Shown piece after piece: positions 1 to 9,308 of a DNA stretch of 64,000 nucleotides. Made by a program: the position numbers and the translations under genes. Source of the stretch: Trichomonas vaginalis G3 (taxonomy: Eukaryota; Parabasalia; Trichomonadida; Trichomonadidae); NCBI RefSeq assembly GCF_026262505.1, contig NC_067207.1, positions 22,412,082 through 22,476,081 on the forward strand, in the 5' to 3' direction. The notes beneath the pieces were generated by a model, which worked only from the letters and a program-made list of their open reading frames with translations, ran no database searches and was not told where the DNA came from. Each line of letters starts with the position of its first letter. Within the stretch, counting starts at the first letter, position 1.

Positions 1-1199
1 AATGGTTCGCTTTGAGAAACTCAGTACAACCACAAGCTAGAGAACAAACAGACCAGTATGCAACATTGAGAAAATAAGAAGACTTGACCCTAACGTTCCA
101 GGAGTTTATGTTAACCTTTCTGGACAAACTGCAGCAGCAGTAACCAAAGTAAAATTGAAACTTAGAGTTCCTTTGTCATCTTTCCTCATCTTCAGGTTTT
201 TAAGATACTTGCCAAACTGGGCAGGAAAAATTTCTATCGAACTTACTCCAAGCAAAAATAACTTAGTCATTGCACCAACACAAGACCCATTCACTCTTAC
301 AGACGTAAAGGGAGCAAATCAAACGTCATTCGCCGAATTTTGCAAAGACAAAGTTGACTTAGACTTTGGTTTCTCAAACCTCAACACTGAAGTAAACTAT
401 TATTTCAATGCTGCTGGAACTGCTTGGGACCCAGTTAAGTTCACATGCGAAAAATTTGAATGCAAGAGAATAGAAAGCAGACTTGCAGTCTATATGTTGG
501 ACCCAGATATTTCAAATGCTTTAGCTGCCAAATATATTGCAGTTCCACTTATGTTCCCTATACACCAAATATCTGTCAAAGACTTTGCAGGTGAAGTTGG
601 AAACCAAAGTGCTGACCCAGGTGCAAGAACAGATATTGCTTAACAACTGCAATGAAACATGCAGATACTATGTTTGTACTGTTCAGACGAACTATAAATG
701 ACTATTCTTGCTTCTACAACCCTGGTATTAAATACCATATAAACATAGATGGCAAATACTATCCAAGAGAAGAATATTCTACAGTTGAGGATATGAGGTC
801 ATACAACTTGACATTAGATGCTATGAACTTTAACAACAACTTCACAACAACCATTAACCCTGAAATGCAAAGTTCTATTATGCCATATGTGAAAGTATGG
901 ACCCATACAGGAGTCAAAAACTCAATATACAAATGGAGACCGTTCAAACTTTTGGCTTGGCATTCCATTTGCTGACTCAGAAGACTTTATGGGTGGTATT
1001 TCAACTGTTGGTACAGTTCAAATACAATATACTGGTGACAGAGACGGTCCAATGAATTGAAAGCAAAGAAGTTTACAAAACCAATAGCACTTTTCACGGA
1101 AGATGCTCTTTTGAAGATTCGTTCGATGAAACCTGCTGGGGCTCCTCAGATTGGATAACGACAGCTTCCATCGAGCAGATTTTGGCAGCAGGTCAGTAA
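1..1199 (+). pseudogene. Polinton major capsid protein (copy A, 5' end outside window)
   Basis: Remnant of the major virion shell protein; Polinton capsid proteins are predicted double jelly-roll proteins forming hexons. The translation is rich in beta-strand-like segments and matches the region starting at 57,952 in copy B. A recognisable core stretch is LSSFLIFRFLRYLPNWAGK followed by a strand-like IELTPSK. Assignment rests on size, position next to a penton-like gene and packaging ATPase, and resemblance to Polinton capsid proteins by eye. Broken in this copy. Confidence 0.7.
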
Positions 1200-1512
1200 G
1201 TTGTTCTTGAACTGACTTCTCTCCGTCAAATATTGACAGTACGCCAGTTTTGACATAAAATTGTATTATAAACTTACCTTTAGAAATATCGGTCAGTTTT
1301 TGTTGTTATATTTTTGTCTGCTTCAAGAACTTTCACCATCTCGGTTATACCAACTTTCTTTGCTTTATGAAATATTTTGGTTCAGCAAAGACTGCTATTC
1401 TATAACATTTTCCATTGTTTGTATAAAGAACTATTCTGTCAATGTATTTGTATTGTTTGTGTGTGTAAACTTTGTTCTGCTTCAATTCGAAGAGATACTC
1501 AAATACGTCCAT
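1200..1512 (-). pseudogene. small convergent Polinton gene, unknown (copy A)
   Basis: Between the capsid and the 193-residue gene, the minus strand reads as a small protein rich in K, Y and I (KQNKVYTHKQYKYIDRIVLY in part). The same stretch is readable in copy B at about 59,560-59,838. It begins a few bases from the divergent gene at 1,531 and runs convergently into the capsid 3' end. No family recognised. Whether it is a real gene or a conserved antisense frame is open. Confidence 0.35.
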
Positions 1513-1530
1513 CTTTTTATTCTAAGTAAA

Positions 1531-2112
1531 ATGTCATTTCCGAAAAATAGAAGCGTAAGTGTTTCAAAAGGTTTAATGGCGGTGGCAGATGTGAAGTTAA
1601 ATTCACCAACTCAAACAAACAGTCAAAGTGTTGTTGTCAATGTCAAAGAAAGAGATGTTGAAGTGGGGAAACCATACGAAGACGAAGATGGTATAACAAT
1701 AGTTCCTGTAAAAGAACAACCAACATATCCTGAAGTTAGCAGAGACTTAAGTTCTGTTGCAGATATTCGAAACGACTACCAACAACTTAAAGACAAACTT
1801 AAAACTCAGGAGAAGATTTGTCAAGCTTTGGGTATAATGTTAAACTTGGTCGAACACAACCCTGTAAAAGTGAACTCATATGTCATCGCACCTCATGAAG
1901 TTTTGAAAGAACTATTGAAACTTTTGACAGAGGCAGACGATATAAACATCAAAGAAATAGAACCCGACATTGCTTGCTGTGGTGTTTCATATAATGTCAT
2001 TGACAAGATATACGTTATGAAAGGAGGTGAAACGTTGAACTTAAAATATAGTTTCCCAGACGTCATAAAAATATTTGACGACCACAACATTTCATTAAAA
2101 TTTATTTGCTAA
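1531..2112 (+). CDS. unknown Polinton virion-module protein, 193 aa
   Basis: A 193-residue protein lying between capsid and penton-like genes; the same gene is at 59,883 in copy B. I chose the ATG beginning MSFPKNRSVSVSKG because the sequence upstream of it in this frame is low-complexity and lies over the convergent small gene. It has a polar N-terminus, a helical middle (residues about 75-105) with coiled-coil character, and a mixed alpha/beta C-terminus ending DDHNISLKFIC. No family recognised. Its place between the two shell genes suggests a structural or assembly role (inference). It ends four bases before the start of the penton-like gene. Confidence 0.6.
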   Translation: MSFPKNRSVSVSKGLMAVADVKLNSPTQTNSQSVVVNVKERDVEVGKPYEDEDGITIVPVKEQPTYPEVSRDLSSVADIRNDYQQLKDKLKTQEKICQALGIMLNLVEHNPVKVNSYVIAPHEVLKELLKLLTEADDINIKEIEPDIACCGVSYNVIDKIYVMKGGETLNLKYSFPDVIKIFDDHNISLKFIC

Positions 2113-2116
2113 GTAA

Positions 2117-2916
2117 ATGGCAGAAGACATATGGTTTATACTATTACGACTAAAAACCCTGAGTCATATAATTCTATAACAACAAACTTACAAAGTCCTC
2201 AAGGACGATATTGTAAACTAACCTTAAACACAATGACGACTAAAGCCTGTTTTGCTCTTTTGACACCAGAAGACTTTATTGTTGTGAATGGTAAAAAATA
2301 CTTTTGAAGATACTTACTCAGATATACCACCAACAGGTTTTGTTGACTTATTTAATACTTTAAGGACGGATGTAACATGTGCTGCAACTAGAGCAGGTTT
2401 CATTATGTTTGGATGTCCGACTGAGTTTAGTATAAACGATATGAGCTATAATACAAAACTTATATCTGGTTTTTACTACCAACAGTTTCCTATAACAGGA
2501 AAAGGTGTCATACAAGGAATGTCTGTTCCATTGACTTTAAGTACACCTATTTTATATATTGTTTCAAACTTAGGTTCAAAGTGCTATTCGAATGTCGACA
2601 GAAACTACTATGACCAAAAGATACTCATGCGTATAAACAACACTTTCTCTGCTGGTTTGCCTATTGTTCATTCGAATGCAGAGTTTTCAGCTTTAGTAAA
2701 CTCAAACACTTTAGCAAACATAAACTTAACCTTAGTTGACGCAAACTTTGTTCCTGTAAAACTATGTTTATTAATGTATTTCAATGACGGCAGAAAGTTT
2801 CGAATTGGAAGATGCAACTGGTGAAAGTATTGTATTACAAGAACAACTTCAACAACAAATAGCTCAAGAACAACAAATGGAACAAATGCAACAATGAACA
2901 ACAAAGTCAAGAATAA
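2117..2916 (+). pseudogene. penton-like (minor capsid) protein (copy A)
   Basis: Remnant of the gene that is uninterrupted in copy B at 60,467-61,273. Beta-rich body with a C-terminal stretch NINLTLVDANFVPVKL typical of single jelly-roll penton proteins, followed by a glutamine-rich tail. In Polintons the penton gene usually sits beside the capsid gene, as here. Broken in this copy. Confidence 0.5.
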
Positions 2917-2944
2917 AAAAAATATTTTTTTTATTTTTATAAAA

Positions 2945-4178
2945 ATGTACAGAATAGACGTTTCAGATTTTTATGACTTCCAAGCGTTCAGAAATATGTG
3001 TCCATTTAGAGACTATAACAAAGCAGTCGAGAATTTGAAACGTTTAGTCATTTATGTCGACTCTGCCCCAGAATGTTATGTATGAAAGAATGGGATGTTG
3101 TCTTTAACAAACCAAGACAATAGTTTCAGAACAAGAATGTAGACAGAAACTTAAGAAAATAAAAGTCGTACAAGTTGGCATGAAGATGTTAGATGCTTGG
3201 ATATCTTATTGTCAAAGTTAGAAGATTTTTCAGTTCGATATAAAGTTCTATACACCTTCTCCAAACTTCTATTCTATCTTCACTGGATATAAATACGAAC
3301 AAGTAGAATGGAAAGAAAATATTATAGAAGCTTGGTTAGACCATGTCAAAGAAATTATATGCAATGGAAACGAAAAAGTTATGAGTATATCTTATGTTGG
3401 TTTGCAAACATCTTACAACATCCAAGTGCTAAAAATGAAACTGCTCTCATTATAATTGGAAAACAAGGAACAGGTAAGAACACATTCTTTACAGATATCT
3501 TATGCAAACTGTTAGGGCTATTCGAACCCGAATATGACAAACTTAGAAAACATCTGCGGTAAATTTAACTCTTCAATAGAGAATATGAAACTTATAGTAT
3601 GTAACGAACTTCAAAGTATAGATACAACAAAGTTTTAAACTCAGATGCTTTGAAGAGTCTTATAACAGACAAAGTTGGAGTTGTTGAAAGAAATATAAAG
3701 ACCAAAGAGTTTGTGAAAATGTTGCAAACTTCATTATGGTTTCAAACAATGCTGTTCCGATGAAGTTAGAAAGTTCTGACAGAAGATATGTAGTTGTCAG
3801 AACGTCAGAAGCTCATATGCAAGATACAGAATATTTTGACGACTTAGCAGAAAACTTATGACACCTAACTTTTACAACCACTTGTTCTCATATTTTATGA
3901 CATTAGATATTTCTAAGTTCAATCCAAGAAATTCCACACATACCGAAGAGAGACAAACATTGTTTAGAAAGCAAACAAGAGTGTATATGAACTGTTTATA
4001 GATGAGACTAACTTTGAGTGTTTAGATGAAAGGTCGTTGTACGATGAATATAAACAATATTGTCAAGAGTATGGTTATATGACAGCGTCTAAACGAACAT
4101 TCTTGGCAAATGTCAAAAATCTTTTAGATGTTCAGAATGGTGTATATACAAAGAAAAATTTTTCTGATAAATTTTAAA
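2945..4178 (+). pseudogene. superfamily 3 helicase (copy A)
   Basis: Remnant of the replicative helicase gene that is uninterrupted in copy B at 61,302-62,537. The Walker A stretch IIIGKQGTGKNTFF is visible, as are downstream SF3 motifs. Preceded by an A/T palindrome at 2,915-2,932 that recurs before other genes of the element. Broken in this copy, and one of the most degraded parts of it. Confidence 0.8.
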
Positions 4179-4235
4179 AAAATATTTTTTTATCCGATAG
4201 AAAAGATGACGAAATATATTTCAGTAAATTAGTAC

Positions 4236-4625
4236 ATGACAGAAGTCAAAGAAGAACTAGACCCATTCGCTTATTTGAATGTTTACTTCTACCATTTTGA
4301 AAAGTCTACATTTGACAAAGTTTGGAACATCGAACCAGTTAAGTTTGCTATTGTGACTAAAAATGGTGCGAAATTTGAAGACTTAGACATAGAAGGTTTG
4401 TTAGCAGTCAAAGAAAATTTTGACAGAAGGTTCTCAAACCTTAAAGAAGGCAAAGCATACAAACTTGTTATACCTTATGAACCAAAGAAAGCAGACGACT
4501 ATGAATATTATGAGTCTAAAGTTGTAGAAGTTCAAGGTAAATTGGGTAAAAAGATTTTAGAGTCTAAACCAGTGTTTGCTCCTAAAGAGGAAGAGAACAT
4601 TGACATTGACCCAGAAATGTTCTAA
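4236..4625 (+). CDS. unknown small Polinton protein, about 130-139 aa
   Basis: Follows the helicase and an A/T palindrome at 4,176-4,191; counterpart at 62,573-62,992 in copy B. The protein has a compact alpha/beta look with aromatic clusters (LNVYFYHFEKSTFDKVW), a charged middle, and an acidic tail ending NIDIDPEMF. No family recognised. It is convergent with the lysine-rich minus-strand gene that begins at 5,112, leaving only about 16 bases between their 3' ends. Confidence 0.6.
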   Translation: MTEVKEELDPFAYLNVYFYHFEKSTFDKVWNIEPVKFAIVTKNGAKFEDLDIEGLLAVKENFDRRFSNLKEGKAYKLVIPYEPKKADDYEYYESKVVEVQGKLGKKILESKPVFAPKEEENIDIDPEMF

Positions 4626-4641
4626 AAATAAAATTTTATTT

Positions 4642-5112
4642 TTACATGTCAAATTTCTTTTTCTCTGGAACTGGCTCTGGTTCTTTCTTCTCTTCTTCTA
4701 CTTTCTTTTCTTCTACTTTCTTTTCTTTCTTTTCTCTCTTCTTCTTCTTCTCTGGTGGAGTTATGTCAAATTTGGCGCAACCATATTTATGTAAAAGTTC
4801 TTTGTCCTTTAATAGCTCTTCTATTCTGTTTTCTATTTCATCTTCAAGAACAGCGCATGTGCCTTCTTTGCATTCTAAGAACTTTTGTTGGACTTCATCT
4901 TTCCAATCGGCGTCATCTCTGTCAACAAGTCTGTCATTGACAAACTTAAAGACTTCTCTGCCTAATGTTTTATGGTTCTTGTCATATTCCCAGAAACAGA
5001 ACTTTAGAACAAATTCACCTTTCTTGTTTACACTATGTAAGATTTTATGGTCGACAGATGTTTTGCTGTCAAAAAGTTTGTCTCGAATATAGATAGCGAA
5101 ATCGCTAGACAT
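4642..5112 (-). CDS. unknown Polinton protein with Lys/Glu tail, 156 aa
   Basis: A 156-residue protein beginning MSSDFAIYIRDKLFDSKT. Residues 1-110 look folded (WEYDKNHKTL, then an acidic helix), and residues from about 115 are a low-complexity K/E/P tail. Counterpart at 63,065-63,466 in copy B, where the tail differs in length. Its start is divergent from the packaging ATPase start 37 bases away, so the two probably share a promoter region. No family recognised; a basic/acidic tail of this kind could bind DNA or partner proteins (inference). Confidence 0.6.
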   Translation of the reverse strand: MSSDFAIYIRDKLFDSKTSVDHKILHSVNKKGEFVLKFCFWEYDKNHKTLGREVFKFVNDRLVDRDDADWKDEVQQKFLECKEGTCAVLEDEIENRIEELLKDKELLHKYGCAKFDITPPEKKKKREKKEKKVEEKKVEEEKKEPEPVPEKKKFDM

Positions 5113-5148
5113 TTTCTAAAAGATAAAATTTTTAATTTTTCTAAAAAT

Positions 5149-6022
5149 ATGTTAGAAAAAAAGTTTGCTGACATTGACAAGAAATTTGAGAATGTTTTAA
5201 ACAAGAACAAGAGGAAGTTAGAAAATGCTCAGATAAAACCCATACATGACAAGTTCCTATTTGCTCAGAATGGTATAACAGGTCTAATCGCACCACCTGG
5301 GTCGGGTAAGACTTTCACTTATCTTAAAATGGCTGCACAACAACAAGAACTAGATGAGAAGAACCCATTCTATGAGTTAGTAGTCATTTGTAGTACTTCT
5401 GGTCAATTTGACCAAACCGTAAATTCGTTCAAAGATATTATAAAAAAGTCTAAGTTAGTATGTATAAAAGACTCTGAGTTGTTAGATTGGATAAAGAAGT
5501 ACCAAAGAAGAGTTTTGAAGTACAATGCTATAAATGAGTATATAAATTCGAAGTTTAAAAGACCCAAATGAGGAAATGCAGAGAATATTAGAGAAGAAAC
5601 ACTTCAGAAACAAACAGAAAGAGATAGAATACATTTCGAAGAAATTGCAATCGTACGATTGGAAGACTTACCCTCATAGATGTCTTCTTATTTTAGATGA
5701 CTTTGCTTCTCATCCTTTGTTAAAGAACAGAGAACAAGACATGTGTCGAATTCTTAAGAAGCTCAGACACTTTAACATCTCTGTTGTCATTTGTGTACAG
5801 ACAGCAAAGAGTTTAAGTAAGGATGTAAAGAGAATACTTACTGATATCATACTTTTCCCTGGATTGTCCGAAGACGATTTCATGGAACTTATGAAAGAGT
5901 CCATGGCAGGTAAGTTTGACAGACATGAACTATGGGAGAAGTACAAAGTCATACAAGACCCTCATACTTCTTTCAGAATTCACATCTACGCGAACAAAGT
6001 TCAAATTGTAAAAAGTCAATAA
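5149..6022 (+). pseudogene. A32/FtsK-HerA-type genome packaging ATPase (copy A)
   Basis: Remnant of the packaging ATPase, which in Polintons and related viruses pumps genomic DNA into the capsid. Visible are Walker A (APPGSGKTFTYLKM) and Walker B (CLLILDDF), a sensor-like stretch VVICVQTA, and a C-terminus ending YANKVQIVKSQ. Size of about 290 residues fits the family. Divergent from the 156-residue gene. Broken in this copy; the first part recurs at 63,504-64,000. Confidence 0.85.
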
Positions 6023-6292
6023 AAATAATGTTTAGGGTAGATGGGTATATCTAACCCGATATCTACCCTCTTTTCTACCCCAGTTATTTTATAAACGTTT
6101 TACATGGTAAACGTTATTTTTAAAATTTTGTGAAAACTCAACGGTTTGACACATGCCCTAAAAATTATTTTACTCAGAATTTTGTGCTGAATTCAATAAA
6201 AATATATTTTAGGGTAGAAGGTTAGATATACCCTCTTTTCTACCCTCTTTTCTACCCCAGTTATTTTATAACCGTTTCACATGGTAAACATT
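6020..6292 (+). repeat. subterminal-type GGGTAGA repeats, two forward copies
   Basis: Two copies (about 6,020-6,118 and 6,194-6,292) of a roughly 95-base block with TTTAGGGTAGA, a short dyad around TATATC, CTCTTTTCTACCCC, then CAGTTATTTTATAA and a dyad around ACATGGTAAAC. The same family recurs inverted at 7,245-7,425 and near both element termini (19,715-19,800 and 54,072-54,150). The second copy overlaps the 3' end of the minus-strand gene ending at 6,266. Confidence 0.8.
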
Positions 6293-7180
6293 GTGAATTC
6301 GTGAAATTCTAAACAATTTCGTAGCTTCTATTTCTTCTGTCAGTACATCGAATGTTTTAACTATGCCGAATGTTTCTTTATATTTCTTCTTGACATCAGA
6401 TAGAAGGAAATCGTCAGCTGTTGGATAGTTTTTGTTCAGAAATGTCAACATGTCCATTTTATCTTCTGCTGGTTTCTCTACTTCTTTCTTTAAGTCAGCA
6501 TAGTCGTTTCGCATACGTTCTATCTCTTTGACGGAGTAGTTATATTTCCTCATTGCTGCTTTACATTTTGAACATTGTGGGTTCATTTTAGCATTGTACA
6601 TTGAAACCTTACCTGCTAGTATGACTAAGGCGTCAATTGCTCTCTTTAACTCAAAAGTTGCGGGTTTTATCTGTTCATTCCATACCTTACCTCTTCTGTC
6701 TTTATCTCTTATCTGCCATACACATTTTGCAACTAACGAAACAAAGTTGTCGTAGGTCTTAAACTCCCCAGATTTGTATATGTCAGAGATGTTCTTATAT
6801 ACCATATCGCAATCTTTGTCCATGACTTTGTGGTTGCAATGAAATCCAAGAAACTCATAGTTTACCTTTCGTATGAACTTCTTTATTTCTACTGAGTCAG
6901 TTGCTTTGACTTCTATTTCATCGAATTCTGGAATAGTAAGCTTTTGTTGTTGGATTTCAGGAAGTTTAGGTAGATGGTCAATAATATCCTGCATTTCATA
7001 AAGATACTGTTCATTTGTTTCATCTTTCGCACTACAGTCTAAATTACTTGTTAAAAGTTCCTGCTTTATCTTCTGGATTTTTGTTTCGAAAGTATATGAA
7101 GAAGGAATGAAGCTTTTCATCTCTACTAACATTGACGTAGGATTCATGACTAACGAGTTTGGTGCTGTTGTTGCTAACAT
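6266..7180 (-). CDS. unknown Polinton protein bracketed by inverted repeats, 304 aa
   Basis: Start taken at MLATTAPNSLVMNP, just inside an A/T palindrome at 7,198-7,213 that precedes other genes of the element; the sequence upstream in frame is low-complexity. The 304-residue protein is mostly helical and charged, with a central segment holding paired cysteines (CSKCKAAM, about residue 205) and an earlier FHCNHKVMDKDC, which could form a zinc site. No family recognised. It is flanked on both sides by two copies of the GGGTAGA repeat in opposite orientations, unlike other genes of the element, so it may be a captured cassette. Confidence 0.6.
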   Translation of the reverse strand: MLATTAPNSLVMNPTSMLVEMKSFIPSSYTFETKIQKIKQELLTSNLDCSAKDETNEQYLYEMQDIIDHLPKLPEIQQQKLTIPEFDEIEVKATDSVEIKKFIRKVNYEFLGFHCNHKVMDKDCDMVYKNISDIYKSGEFKTYDNFVSLVAKCVWQIRDKDRRGKVWNEQIKPATFELKRAIDALVILAGKVSMYNAKMNPQCSKCKAAMRKYNYSVKEIERMRNDYADLKKEVEKPAEDKMDMLTFLNKNYPTADDFLLSDVKKKYKETFGIVKTFDVLTEEIEATKLFRISRIHNVYHVKRL

Positions 7181-7244
7181 GTTCTTACAATAAAAATAAA
7201 AAAATATTTTTTTAAAAAAACCAACTTTATTTTTTATTTCGGGA

Positions 7245-7425
7245 AAACTCATGACAAATTCAAGAGGGTAGAAAAGAGGTTAGAAAAGAGGTTAGATATA
7301 CCCTTCTACCCTAAAATATATTTTTGGGTGTAAATTTCATGACAAATTCAAGAGGGTAGAAAAGAGGTTAGAAAAGAGGTTAGATATACCCTTCTACCCT
7401 AAAATATATTTTTGCTGAATTCAGC
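7245..7425 (-). repeat. subterminal-type GGGTAGA repeats, two inverted copies
   Basis: Two tandem copies, about 75 bases apart, of CATGACAAATTCAAGAGGG followed by TAGAAAAGAGGT repeats, TTAGATATACCC, TTCTACCC and TAAAATATATTTTT. They are the reverse complement of the repeats at 6,020-6,292, and nearly identical to a block just inside the right terminus of the element. Confidence 0.8.
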
Positions 7426-7474
7426 AACAAAATTCAAATTGTAAACGGTTTAATAGAAAAAGTGTTATTTTTTC

Positions 7475-7669
7475 ATGTCCGAAGACTCGAAGGTGCAACA
7501 CTTCCAAAATACCGACGAACTCAGAAGAGCAGCATGGCAGTATCTTCTTGACAACTTCTTTGAGTTCTCCAGGTACACCTTGGAAAATGCTGAAGAACTC
7601 CGACACAGAGAATTTGGAGAAATTGCACTCCAATACTACCTTGACAAACAAAGGGTAAACAAAGGGTAA
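7475..7669 (+). CDS. small unknown protein, 64 aa (small-gene island)
   Basis: First gene of a run of small, compact genes whose codon choice is richer in C and G than the structural genes of the element. The ATG follows AAAAAGTG and a T-run, resembling the signal before the next gene. The product is helical, with SEDSKVQHF at the start and LDNFFEFSRYTLENAEEL in the middle; no family recognised. It ends with two short direct repeats of GTAAACAAAGG. Spacing to the next gene is about 40 bases. Confidence 0.5.
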   Translation: MSEDSKVQHFQNTDELRRAAWQYLLDNFFEFSRYTLENAEELRHREFGEIALQYYLDKQRVNKG

Positions 7670-7709
7670 AATAAGACTAAAAACTTAACGTTTAAAAAGT
7701 GACATTTTT

Positions 7710-7910
7710 ATGAGCTCCGAGTCACCGAGAAAACTTGGTCAGATGTTAGCAGCTTACTTCCCTGAGGAGGATGGAAGCGTTACATACGTAAGGTTCAAAA
7801 ACAACGAACCTGGAATTGCGTACCAAATTCGCAATTACATGACCATGGAAGAGTACGAAAGGTTCCTACAAGAGAAACCAGCTCTAAACAACTCAGAAAA
7901 GAAAGAGTAA
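7710..7910 (+). CDS. small unknown protein, 66 aa (small-gene island)
   Basis: A 66-residue acidic protein starting MSSESPRKLGQMLAAYFPEE, preceded by AAAAAGTGACATTTTT directly before the ATG. A short beta-like middle (SVTYVRFKNNEPGIAYQI) is followed by a helix with MTMEEYERFLQEK. No family recognised. It is convergent with the proline/glutamine-rich gene ending at 7,974. Codon choice agrees with its neighbours in the island. Confidence 0.5.
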   Translation: MSSESPRKLGQMLAAYFPEEDGSVTYVRFKNNEPGIAYQIRNYMTMEEYERFLQEKPALNNSEKKE

Positions 7911-7973
7911 AAAGTTTAACTCGTAATTGTTTATTTTTTTACTTGTATGGGCAAGCTGCAAGAATGAAGTCAA

Positions 7974-8516
7974 CTATCTCAGTCTTTGTCTTGACCATTG
8001 GACTGCTCTTGCGAGTACGTCTGTTTTGCGGTCTCCAGCTGGTGTCTGACCTTCGTAATTGCGCATGTTCTTGAGAGCTCCAGTTGTAAATGGTTGTAGG
8101 ATGAAGAGTCTCTCAGACTGCTTGAGGTAGTCTTCACGGTCACGAACCGAATCTGTGGTACGAGTCGAATCGGTCGATTTGAGGGAAGAGACTGAAAGCC
8201 TGTCGTCTTCCATAGGGGCTGTGGCATACTCTTTGCGTAAGCGGTTCAGACCTTCTTCGAACTCTTGGTCTCTCTTGGATTGAGATTGAGATTGGAATTG
8301 CTGGGGTGGAGCTTGCTGGAACATCCAAGGGTTGGGGAAGTAAGGCATAGGCTGAGGAGGGTAGTTCGGGAAGCCTTGTAGTGGAAATTGGTAGTAACCT
8401 TGAGGTGGAAATTGGTAGTAATTTGGTGGAGGTACTTGCTGGAACTGAGGTGCAGGGGCTGGTGCTTTAGGTTCCTCTGGTTTGGGAATGGACTCGGTTG
8501 GTGGGACGTCGGACAT
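7974..8516 (-). CDS. Pro/Gln/Tyr-rich unknown protein, 180 aa
   Basis: Start taken at MSDVPPTESIPKPEEP. The same frame stays open upstream but only through a 22-bp tandem array, which would give a repetitive, implausible N-terminus. Residues about 15-90 are low complexity (PPPNYYQFPPQGYYQF and similar), then QSQSQS, then a charged segment with serine/threonine-rich VSSLKSTDSTRTTDSVRD and a helical C-terminus. No enzyme family recognised; the composition suggests a flexible scaffold or surface protein. Divergent from the gene at 8,917 across the repeat array, so the array may control both. Confidence 0.5.
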   Translation of the reverse strand: MSDVPPTESIPKPEEPKAPAPAPQFQQVPPPNYYQFPPQGYYQFPLQGFPNYPPQPMPYFPNPWMFQQAPPQQFQSQSQSKRDQEFEEGLNRLRKEYATAPMEDDRLSVSSLKSTDSTRTTDSVRDREDYLKQSERLFILQPFTTGALKNMRNYEGQTPAGDRKTDVLARAVQWSRQRLR

Positions 8517-8520
8517 TGTC

Positions 8521-8913
8521 TTGAAACAGTACAAATATTGTTCTGAAGCAGTGCAAGTCTTGTTCTGAAAAAGTACAAGTATTGTTCTGAAGCAGTGCAA
8601 GTATTGTTCTGAAAAAGTACAAGTATTGTTCTGAAAAAGTACAAGTCTTGTTCTGAAACAGAAAATTTTTCTCACAAATTGAGAGCTTTTACGGGAAATT
8701 TGTTCTGAAAAAGTACAAGTCTTGTTCTGAAAAAGTACAAGTATTGTTCTGAAACAGTACAAGTATTGTTCTGAAAAAGTACAAGTATTGTTCTGAAACA
8801 GTACAAGTATTGTTCTGAAACAGTACAAGTATTGTTCTGAAAAAGTACAAGTATTGTTCTGAAGCAGTGCAAGTCTTGTTCTGAAAAAGTACAAGTATTG
8901 TTCTGAAACAGTA
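8521..8913. repeat. 22-bp palindromic tandem array (about 16 units)
   Basis: About sixteen full units and one partial of ACAAGTATTGTTCTGAAACAGT-type repeats, nearly contiguous, with variants AAAAAGT and AAGCAGTGC. Each unit carries an imperfect dyad TGTTCTG-AAA-CAGTACA. One 44-base non-repeat interruption lies at about 8,659-8,702. The array fills the gap between two divergent genes starting at 8,516 and 8,917. Units abut without spacers, so it is not CRISPR-like; it resembles iterons or clustered operator sites. Confidence 0.9.
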
Positions 8914-8916
8914 GCA

Positions 8917-9282
8917 ATGGACGAGGTCGAGCCATTAGATGAGGCAATTTACCTTATAGAGATAAATGAAGTTGTTAAGCAGTACTTGGGCAAGGACAAA
9001 GCCAACAAGTCCCTCGGCTTCTGGTTGTCTGGAAGAGGTGCGCTGAAAATCGAAATTGAAACCGGAATTCCAATTCAAATACCAGAAAAAACTCCTGTAG
9101 ACGACATAAAGGAGATGAAGAAAGAAGCTCTTCTCAAGTTCTTTGCAAAGCGCCCATGGATACAACTTCCAAACAGAGAGAACCCAACTGTACGAATTGC
9201 CCAAATTCTCAGAGGACTCTTACACTTCTCGGGTCGGGCGTTCTTCATAAACACAGAGGGCGACATCGTACCTTTACAGTAA
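8917..9282 (+). CDS. unknown protein, 121 aa (small-gene island)
   Basis: Starts MDEVEPLDEAIYLIEINEVV immediately after the 22-bp array. A 121-residue mixed alpha/beta protein with a central WLSGRGALKIEIETGIPIQI, a lysine-rich helix, and NPTVRIAQILRGLLHFSGRA near the end. No family recognised. It sits 26 bases upstream of the cysteine-rich gene, in the same direction. The array in front is the obvious candidate for its control region. Confidence 0.5.
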   Translation: MDEVEPLDEAIYLIEINEVVKQYLGKDKANKSLGFWLSGRGALKIEIETGIPIQIPEKTPVDDIKEMKKEALLKFFAKRPWIQLPNRENPTVRIAQILRGLLHFSGRAFFINTEGDIVPLQ

Positions 9283-9298
9283 ACATCTCATTTTAACT

Positions 9299-9306
9299 TC
9301 ACTTTT
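9299..9306 (+). promoter_or_regulatory. host-type initiator before cysteine-rich gene
   Basis: TCACTTTT lies directly upstream of the ATG at 9,309. It fits the trichomonad initiator TCA(C/T)(T/A), which normally lies within about 20 bases of the start codon. Similar boxes precede 9,616, 10,233, the minus-strand start at 11,250, and 54,736. Confidence 0.5.
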
Positions 9307-9308
9307 TT

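Noticed and set aside
1261-1530. In-frame extension upstream of the 193-residue gene
   Set aside because: No ATG at its beginning; the sequence is the antisense of the small convergent gene.
4576-4940. Hydrophobic or serine-rich plus-strand frames over the Lys/Glu-tail gene (also 62,943-63,446)
   Set aside because: Antisense of AAG/GAA-rich codons gives Phe/Leu/Ser runs; shadow of the minus-strand gene.
8517-8894. N-terminal extension of the Pro/Gln-rich gene through the 22-bp array
   Set aside because: The frame stays open only because the repeat lacks stops in it; the product would be FRTILVLFQNNTCT-type repeats and the natural ATG is at 8,516.
8521-8913. Possible CRISPR-like array
   Set aside because: Units are 22 bp and contiguous, with no unique spacers; palindromic iteron-like tandem repeat in a eukaryotic element.
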